64,000 nt of DNA from contig OY744463.1 in the NCBI GenBank assembly GCA_963556145.1, positions 7,936,001 to 8,000,000 of the forward strand, given 5' to 3'. A program made the translations under genes and the position numbers. The notes beneath the pieces were generated by a model, which did not search any database, was not told the DNA's origin, and saw nothing but the letters and a program-made list of their open reading frames with translations. The DNA comes from Hygrocybe punicea. Its lineage: Eukaryota > Basidiomycota > Agaricomycetes > Agaricales > Hygrophoraceae. Positions 57,040-64,000 of the stretch are shown in pieces (within the stretch, counting starts at the first letter, position 1; the number at the start of each line of letters is the position of its first letter).

Positions 57040-57145
57040 CTTTTTGTTCTTAGACCACTTAAATGTTCTTAGCGCGCTTAAAGCTCTTAAATGAAATGAA
57101 TAAGTGGAGTAAGACAGTTAAGATGAAAACCCATTTCCTGATGTA
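57040..57145 (-). repeat. Plavaka right terminal region
   Basis: Inverted relative of the left end: it finishes CCATTTCCTGATGTA at 57145 and is preceded by cttagcgcgcttaaag-type words. Beyond the outer 17 bases it is clearly diverged from the left end. Confidence 0.75.
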
Positions 57146-58375
57146 TAACAGGCAAGTCAGTAGAGCACAAATCTACTTTGACGCATACACATATACCTTT
57201 ACAGTGTATGGAAGGTTGAGTCACCAGAAACGACACCAAGTGAGTAGCTCTTCGTTATTCGACCTGGGACACTGGCGGTTGGATCGTTGTGACAGGGAAT
57301 CTTGTGCACCCATTTTCTGAACGGTGTTTGTGATGTTTTCTCTATCCAATGTTCATTTCGAGATCACAGATCACACCGAATAATATTCTGCCGAATGCCT
57401 CTATCCAGATCACCACGAGCTGCCCTCCGTCAAGCATGAGGGTATCTCGCTTCGGGAAGGGCATGCTGGAGCAGCTGCTGCGCAAGCCTGACTGCAACGC
57501 AAAGGTGAGACTGAATCCCACAACTAGAGGCCCTCTTTCACCATTTTTGGATCACCAAGGAAGCCTCTAGTCTGCCAACTGGTGCCGACATTCATCAGCG
57601 GCAATCACCAGAACTGGGAGCACATGCAACCTGGCTCAATGGACAGTCCTACAAGTGTTGTAGATGAGCAAACTTCTTGGCAGATGGGTAGCAGAGCTCA
57701 ATTCAGCACTTTGCAGTAAAGTGTACCCGAACATGGGCCCTGGCGTCGTTCATCGTTGGAAAGCGAGTCCTGCTACCATGAGGTGGGAACTCGGCTTTGA
57801 CAGAAGATTCCAGACAAGACATTTGACCGTTCCAGCCGTACTGTATGTGGACTATGAAGAAGAGCAGTTTGTCGGAAACTTGCCTCGGTATGGTCGTAGT
57901 GTTCGTATACTCCAAATAAATGACCTGGGCGAAGTTGAACTTGAAACTCAGGCCTCTGTCAGAGGAGTGTTCAAGGTTTCTCAGGCTGTACACCGTAGTA
58001 GTAAGCAATACATAGTAACTAATAGCAATATCAGAACTATCCGTATCGGCAGTACTTTCGGAGACAACCATTTATTCCTACTTGCACCCTGTGACGGTCA
58101 TCTTCTCTCAATGTCGACGGCGGATTCTCAAGCTACATTTGGTTCCAGCATCAAGAAGATGGTTGGCAAAAAATATGGGAATCATTGCCTCACCAAGCTC
58201 ATAGCGGGCAGCCAAGCCATCTATTTGATTCAGCAGGAGCAGGAGCAATTCAGGTAAACTCACTCAGCTCCTGTCGACGTCCAGTCGATTCCACCTTTTC
58301 TATCGCATTTTGCTCTTTTCACACAATGGAGGTTCCCTGCTGCAAATTGTGCAGGAATCTCCTGGTATTAGGCTC
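57146..58375 (+). other. Interval between two transposons, with an unknown protein frame
   Basis: The main open frame, 57664-58257 (197 codons), contains MSKLLGRWVAELNSALC, VLYVDYEEEQFVGNLPRYG and KKMVGKKYGNHCLTKLIAG. It may be preceded by an exon near 57349-57570. No family was recognised. Its 3' end lies about 120 bases before the next element, so it could be a host gene disrupted by that insertion. The start codon at 57664 is only the first Met of the frame. Confidence 0.35.
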
Positions 58376-58719
58376 TACATCAGTAAATGGGGTTTTGACT
58401 TATTTGACTTAGCTGACTTAATCAGAAGCCATAAGAGGCTAAGTAAACTAAGTGTCCGATAAGTAGACTAAGTATATCTAAGGCACTAAGTAACATACAC
58501 TTTTACTTTGTGTTTTTATTTTTCTTAAGACTTTTTTTACTTTTCATATATTCCATTGTCTTTACCCTTTTTTGCTTCCTTAACACTTTTTCGTAGTTCA
58601 GTGTGGATGATTATGTAATATACATCGAAGTGGCGAGTCGAAAATTTCTCTAAGTCCAAACTTTGGCTTTATTTGTACACAGTTCGTTTTAACAACAAGG
58701 TAAGCGCTACCTCTCCTAA

Positions 58720-59830
58720 ACGACCGCCACAACCTCCTTCTCCACCAGTGACCGTGGCGAAGACCCCAACGGCGGCACCACCACCACAATGGAACGGCTG
58801 CAACACCACCACCACTGGTGCCGACAGCGATGCAACAGCGGCAACATCACCACCACCACCACCACCAGTGACGGCGGCAACGCAATGGCGGCAACACCAC
58901 CAGGAGCATCACCACCACCACCACCAGCGGCGACATAATAGCGGCAACACCACCACCAGTGATAGCAACGCAACGGCTGCAACACCACCACCACCACCAC
59001 CACCACCACTGCCCCAGCAACGGCGGCTACACTACGACCACCACCAGAAACGGCACCACCAGCACCAGCACCATCACGTCGGTAGCACCACCAGCACTAG
59101 CACACCACGGCGGTAGAACCACCAGTACCACCAGCGGCGACACCAGCACCAACACAACACCAGCACCATCACGGCAGCAGCGGCTACGCTATGACCACCA
59201 CCATCACGGCGGCACCACCACCACCAGTGGTGGCAACGCAACATCTGCAACACCACGACCACGACCACCAGCAACGGCAGCTACGCTGCGACCCCCACAA
59301 CCACAACCACCAGCAATGGTGGCTACGCTATGACCACCACCAGCACCAGCTCCATCATGTCAGTAGCACCACCAGCAATAGCCCACCACAGCGGTAGAAC
59401 CACCAGCAATAGCACACGACGGCGGTAGGACCACCAGCACCACCAGCACCAGAATCAGCACCAGCACCAGCACGGCGGCAGTGGCTACGCTATGACCACC
59501 ACCAGAAACGGTGGCACCACCACCAGCACAGCGGCAGCAGCAGCACCAACACCAACACCAGCACCATCACGGCGGCAGCGGCTACGCTACGACCACCACC
59601 AGAAACGGCGGCACCGCCACCAGTGGCAGCAATGCAACGGCTGCAACACCACCACCAGCAGCAATGGTGGCTACACTACAACCACCACCAGAAACGGCGG
59701 CACCACCAGCACCAGCATGGCGGCAGCGGCAACACCAGCACCACTAGCACCACCAGCATGGCATCACCAGCAGCCGCAGCACCACCGTTAGCAGCACAGC
59801 GGCGGCGGCAGTAGCAGCACCAGCTGGATA
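58720..59830. repeat. Low-complexity CACCAC/CAGCAC block, 1.1 kb
   Basis: Almost the whole stretch is made of cac, cag, caac and ggcggca words with irregular longer repeats such as accaccagaaacgg and gcggctacgcta(t/c)gacc. All three frames stay open for long stretches by composition alone. A strong strand bias (C/A-rich on plus) is notable. Confidence 0.85.
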
Positions 59831-60037
59831 CTGGGTGTGGCATTACTCGAACATACTGTACTTGTCCTGTAGTTGATATAATAGTAATATATTTTATTGA
59901 TTTCTGCAAATATCCATTCTCAGTGAAATAATAGAAGAATAAGTACTATTTAAGATTGATAAGTCGACAATAAGTCAGATTTAAGTCATTCAAGCAGAGA
60001 GACCTACTTAATTTTGTCTTAGTCGTCTTAGTGCTTA

Positions 60038-60586
60038 CAGCTGTTTTCATCGAGGTGTGGAAACTCCAAAATTTGAAGGTGGCTGTGCATTTCCAAATAT
60101 GTAGTCTGCCGAGATTCCGTGTAAAATTTTGTAGCTCCGACTAAGCGGGATACTTGCTTGTTGGTCCAGTGCAATGCACGAGTAAGTGTAGATACAGAGA
60201 TGGCAATCTTTCAGTGATCATACAGTTGGTCCTGGATTTCATCAAGAAAGAGTGTTGGGGAGTTTTCAAGAAGGGAGATAATGAAAATGATATCAGATGT
60301 GATGAATTTGCACCCAAACTGTACTTTACAGGGATTGGAACTTGGAAGTGATGCCATATTTCCAGTGATCTGCAGGGTATACTAAAACTTCCTGAAACCA
60401 AGTACCTTACAGATCCTGTTGATAGACATATTGTGCTGGTGCAGTGGGAACAAGCCGCCATGTCGAGCGTTTAGAGTACTTAGTCGGAGCTACAAAATTG
60501 TACACGGAATCTCGGCAGACTACATATTTGGAAATGCACAGCCACCTTCAAATTTTGGAGTTTCCACACCTCGATGAAAACAGCTG
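60038..60586. mobile_element. 549-bp MITE with 108-bp terminal inverted repeats and TA duplication
   Basis: 60038-60145 is the reverse complement of 60479-60586 with a single mismatch (taaaa versus tacaa). The ends are CAGCTG, flanked by TA on both sides (60036-60037 and 60587-60588). Removing the element restores the TTAA-containing sequence seen at 49862-49890 in the related terminus, which proves the insertion and the TA target duplication. TA duplication is the mark of Tc1/mariner-type transposition. The interior codes for nothing recognisable. Confidence 0.9.
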
Positions 60587-60676
60587 TAAGACGCTCTAAG
60601 ACAGCTAAGTGCTGACTAAGAGCTGACTAAGGCGGGATAAGACCGAACCCCATTTCCTGATGTACATCCGCCAGCT

Positions 60677-61299
60677 TTGCTTTCCAGGAATGATGGAGTT
60701 GCAGCGTTTGGATACTCGACTGGTGAACGTTTTGCCCCACTTGCTGGGCATCCTTATGGAATTACGAATTTCAGAAATAAACTATTCATCACCTCACTCC
60801 TGTTTTCAAAACTGAAACATTTTACAGCTCTACTTTGGCTTGGAAAATGGAAACGACTCACATTGTCTTTCATATTGGGAATAGGTTTGTCAGATGTGGA
60901 AGCCAACCATATCATAGACAAGGATGCGCACACGAAGTTGCAGGCACGGGAACTGCGCCATCTGCATTTCGAGAACCACGTTCCTAGCGAATTCATAAAT
61001 TGGATGTGCAACAGCTCCCATTCCTCTCCCCCTACTCACTCTGGTGCCTTTGTTCAGGTGGGTCGCTACTTCACGCCATTGGTTCCGGATGTAACCCAAG
61101 CATCGAAAGACTGACGCTGATCACTCAGCATGATACAGAAATGGTGCCCTATCTCAAACACTGTCTCACTCGTCTTGAGGCACCCAATATACAGCAAATT
61201 CTCTTCGATTTCAGGATAATATCTCTCAAACAGCTACTTCGGTGGGATTGCAAGGAGATTGACCACGTTTTGGCCGACTTCAAGTTAAGGAGGTTGTAA
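60677..61299 (+). pseudogene. F-box/LRR-type protein remnant
   Basis: In one frame the stretch before 61299 reads SIERLTLITQHDTEMV, YLKHCLTRLEAPNIQQ and CKEIDHVLADFKLRRL. This resembles the C-terminal part of the many mushroom F-box proteins with degenerate leucine-rich repeats (the W-x-x-hD-x-hL pattern). The frame before it (60677-61114) overlaps and has LFSKLKHFTALLWLGKW, also LRR-like. Frames change and the N-terminal F-box is missing, perhaps separated by the transposon just upstream. Confidence 0.4.
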
Positions 61300-62462
61300 T
61301 ACAGGTGGAGAGGAGTTCGACCACAAGGTGCATGGAGGCTGTTCAGTGGATTGTTACCGGGCTTTCCTTTAGTAAATGCTCAGGGGGTGTCATTATGGTA
61401 ACCCCAGTTTGCAATTGTGACCTTTTGGGGTTCGAGGCTTATACTATCATGGCAGCACATGTATCTGCATGTAAGGGTACCTCCATCGTGGTTTCCGGCC
61501 GGAAACTAACTTAACCAAAGGTGTGCATTCTGACACCATTATTCATTTCACTCATCTCCGAGAATCCTAGTGATGCTGTCATCAGCTGTGATTGATAACA
61601 GTAGGCATTTATGTTTAGTCCAATGAGGAAAGGGTTATATCACCCGAGGACTTTATTTGCGGCATCACGATTTCGTATCACCAACCATTGAATTGATATC
61701 TTTCGGAGTTGCCCTGATTTCGTGCAGTCGGGCAAAGTTGGATAAGCGGATTGGGATCTCTGACTCTCACACTAGGAGACATTGAATCTACATTGCCAGC
61801 ACACCCTGTCTAGGCTCGTTATCGCATCAGTGATGAACTGGATCAACGGTCTTGGCTCTATACCGCGATTGGTGGTCTGTGAGGGGGTCCACAAGATCCG
61901 AATTTTCAGAAGGTTTATCGCATGCACAGTTATTTACTGTGGCAGAACTTGTCCCGCACATCCACGAGGCTCTCCCAACAGGCTTTACTAAGCTTGGCTC
62001 TTGCTCACAAATATACACTGCCTTGCAAGGCAGGTTATGGATAAGGTGACGTGAAAAAGACATCATCATCGAAATCATTTAGTAAGCTAATTGTCCTCGT
62101 TCAACCTCCATTGAAAAATAGAGTGAGAAAGAGCGACTGGATTCAATTCGCTCCGTTGTTCAAATTTTGGCCGCATAAACCCGTCAGATTGGTACTACGG
62201 CGAGAAAGGGAGCATCTTGGTGCCCTGCTTGAAAACAATTCCGTAACGGATCACTAAGCGAGTACTGTGTTGGACTATCTGAGTCAACCAAGAAAAAAAG
62301 GGAATGGGTTGTCAATCGGGTACGATCCTCATTACAGAATGGTGATGTTATTACTGCCAAGTTGTGCGTAAGCCACATCCCACGTCAAGATAAAACGCGG
62401 ATATCCCATCAATGCAAACTACTCTTATCCTCCAACACCAACAACCTATAGCTTGAATCAAC
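61300..62462. other. Spacer with possible gene relics
   Basis: Short frames such as plus 61852-62049 (FSEGLSHAQLFTVAELVPHI) look somewhat protein-like but could not be joined or assigned. The last 250 bases before the dehydrogenase start should hold its promoter; no clear TATA box was seen. Confidence 0.4.
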
Positions 62463-63620
62463 ATGCCCTCTTACGTTGTTGCAGGCGCTTCTTGCGGGCT
62501 CGGTGTACGTAGCGTCACTCTACTCTCAAACAGTTCTCACCGCTGCTCCTCCTTTCGACCTCTAGCTTGAGTTCGTCATTCAGCTGCTTTCCAAAGGTCA
62601 CATCGTCATCGCTCTTGTCCGTAACCCTACATCGGGGAAGGGCCTAACTGAGATCAAGAACGAGAATCTTCACGTTGTCAAAGGTGACATCACAGATGCC
62701 GTCTCTCTCAAGGTCACACATAAACCTTCCCTTTCCCCTTCTGCCATTCGCTCATACTTCATGTTTGGTTCCGGCAGCGGCTGTCGATGTAGCCAAGATC
62801 ACAGGTGGCTCTTTAGATGTCCTCATCAACAATGCTGCGCAGCAGAACCCTAGCCACGCCTTCCATAACATCGTTCAGTTGTGAGTGTGGAAATTGGCAT
62901 CACAACTCGAGCCATAACCTGATGGTCATAGTTAGCTCGGATGACGCGGCGTTGGTGGACGACTTCAATACCAGCTGGTCAACGAACATGATGGGTCCGA
63001 TACTGACCACGAATGCCTTCCTCCCTCTCCTGAAAAGAGGCACTGTCAAGAAAGTTTTAACTATCTCCTCCGGTCTCGGGATTCCGGATCTCAACCTCCA
63101 ATCAGGATTCGCAGCTCATACTTCGTACTGTGTCTCCAAATGTGCTCTTGAAATGGTTAATGTCAAATATGCGCGTGGGTAGTTTGTCTTTTTCAACGGT
63201 TTAAATAGTACAACGGCCCAGTCTCACTCTTGCTTTCTTGCAGTCGCGCTCAAGAATGAAGGCTTCATCTTCCTTGCTCTTAGCCCAGGCGTGGTTAACA
63301 CCGCTGAAGTAGCACGTGAGTCCACTTATCTCCTCACTTATCGTCGCTCACGCCTTCCCTAGCTCCCCCCGAAGTGATGGTCGAAATACAGAAACAAGCA
63401 GCTGCCTTCTTGAAATTATATCCGGACTGGAAGGGCCCCATAAATCCTCCCAAGTCCATCAGTCTCCTACTGAGTGTATTTGACAACGCCAAACTGGAGG
63501 ATAACGGCAAGTTCCTCAGTCATTTGGTACATTTTTTCCTTCCGTATATGTACATATTGCTAACCTCTTTTGGGTCTTATTTTTGTGAAACAAAATCAGG
63601 GGAACAAGGAATGGTTGTAA
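62463..63620 (+). CDS. Short-chain dehydrogenase/reductase
   Basis: ATG at 62463. Exons are 62463-62504, 62566-62712, about 62778-62880, 62936-63174, 63244-63315, 63363-63526 and 63600-63620, with introns of 47-73 bases. The Rossmann nucleotide-binding start VVAGASCGLG, then KGDITD, LDVLINNAA (the NNAA motif), Ser in LTISSGLG and the catalytic pair Y-x3-K in TSYCVSKCALEM are all present. LALSPGVVNTAEVA follows. This is an NAD(P)H-dependent oxidoreductase of the classical SDR type, with unknown substrate. One problem: the join 62712/62778 is out of frame by one base with the only good acceptor, so either a small indel or an unusual splice exists. All other joints are in phase. Confidence 0.8.
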
Positions 63621-64000
63621 AGCCATCAACAATTTATGGATGTTGGACGCACTCGGAATCATCTGTATCATGAATTTGGTCAACTTGTACTATTGTTGAT
63701 TGGCATCGACGGCATATACGATTCAATGAAATTGTGGTGAAGTTTTACAATCACACTGGAAAATAAACAATTTCAGTTGTACTGCAAACTAGCCCAAAAT
63801 TAATAATTTTGAGACCATAATTAGGCTAGCCGAAAACAGTCCAAAAATGATTAATTCCGGCACCCCTGAAAACAACAGTGAAAATATAAAAACAGGTTCT
63901 GTTTTGAGGTTGGATAATAAGTTGTCTTGAAACATAAGTATCTCGTGATCTGAAACTGATTCTGCAAACTTGAGTTTCTGAATTCAATTTGTACTGTCTG
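63621..64000. other. Downstream spacer
   Basis: AT-rich sequence after the dehydrogenase. An aataaa-like word (ggaaaataaacaa, about 63760) may serve its polyadenylation. No further gene is visible before the window ends. Confidence 0.45.

Larger units (their letters stand above)
49802..57145 (+). mobile_element. Plavaka-type DNA transposon, 7.3 kb, two divergent genes
   Basis: The ends are inverted: TACATCAGTAAATGGGGTT at 49802 and the complementary AACCCATTTCCTGATGTA ending at 57145. Both are followed inward by many (G/C)TTA(A)G words typical of subterminal binding sites; only about 17 terminal bases match closely. Inside are a minus-strand DUF6532-type gene and a plus-strand Plavaka transposase sharing a 166-base divergent promoter region, plus an NLR-like fragment near the right end. 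Flanking bases (gatc before, taac after) give no clear target duplication. The transposase frame shows no obvious stops, so this looks the youngest element here. Confidence 0.8.
58376..60664. mobile_element. Non-autonomous relative of the Plavaka element, 2.3 kb
   Basis: It starts TACATCAGTAAATGGGGTTTT at 58376 and ends with the complementary AACCCCATTTCCTGATGTA at 60664. Subterminal cttag words follow inward on both sides. It encodes no transposase. Its centre is a low-complexity CAC/CAG block, and its right terminal region is split by a 549-bp MITE. The right end matches the left end of the autonomous element at 49802, so it could be moved by that transposase. Confidence 0.75.

Noticed and set aside
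58673..59909. His/Thr/Pro-rich and Val-rich frames as proteins
   Set aside because: All frames stay open because of CAC/CAG low complexity; no start context, splice site or domain is present.
1..64000. tRNA, rRNA or TET/JBP genes that often accompany KDZ elements
   Set aside because: No cloverleaf, rRNA-like stretch or 2OG-dioxygenase motif was recognised by eye; an RNA-gene scan and profile search would decide.

Overview
The window looks like nuclear DNA of a filamentous basidiomycete, most likely an Agaricomycete. The reasons are short introns (about 45-60 bases, GT..AG) in every readable gene, and a set of families typical of mushroom genomes: KDZ and Plavaka DNA transposons, a DUF6532-type companion gene, a Helitron, DUF6729/exonuclease proteins, a Crinkler (CRN) and a Spa2 polarity protein. 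No rRNA, tRNA or CRISPR array was recognised. Family names come from recognising motifs by eye; no search was run.

Layout. 0.1-4.7 kb: a decayed DUF6729 plus 3'-5' exonuclease gene (+). 4.7-10.3 kb: gene-poor, with an LTR-like piece, a membrane-protein relic, a fold-back element and simple repeats. 10.3-17.4 kb: a Helitron on the minus strand with a Rep-helicase gene and a downstream OB-fold-like accessory gene; it ends inside the 3' part of a Crinkler gene. 17.6-19.3 kb: a trypsin-like protease-domain gene (+). 20.3-21.3 kb: a second DUF6729 fragment (-). 21.7-23.9 kb: the N-terminal and middle part of a Crinkler (+), cut off at the edge of a large inverted duplication. 23.9-27.6 kb and 44.7-47.1 kb: the two arms of that duplication, each carrying a broken Spa2-like gene; the left arm holds a 1.9 kb insertion. 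Between the arms: a broken unknown gene, an unknown multi-exon gene, a clean MYND zinc-finger gene, an ATP-grasp-like gene, a 3 x 245 bp tandem repeat, an unknown gene, a ten-copy ~146 bp array and a KDZ transposase remnant. 48.5-49.8 kb: a possible HNH-nuclease-like gene. 49.8-57.1 kb: a Plavaka transposon with two divergent genes. 58.4-60.7 kb: a non-autonomous relative full of CAC/CAG repeats and split by a MITE with TA target duplication. 60.7-61.3 kb: an F-box/LRR-like remnant. 62.5-63.6 kb: a short-chain dehydrogenase gene.

How it fits together. This is a transposon-rich region in which most genes are broken. Several otherwise readable genes stop at isolated in-frame TGA codons where CGA (Arg) would fit. 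In the stretches compared by eye, the two Spa2 copies differ mostly by CG-to-TG/CA changes. Both observations suggest decay by deamination of methylated CpG. The Plavaka transposase reads without obvious stops and looks younger. Host-like genes that look usable are the MYND protein, the ATP-grasp-like protein, the protease-like protein and the dehydrogenase, the last two with one unexplained frame step each.
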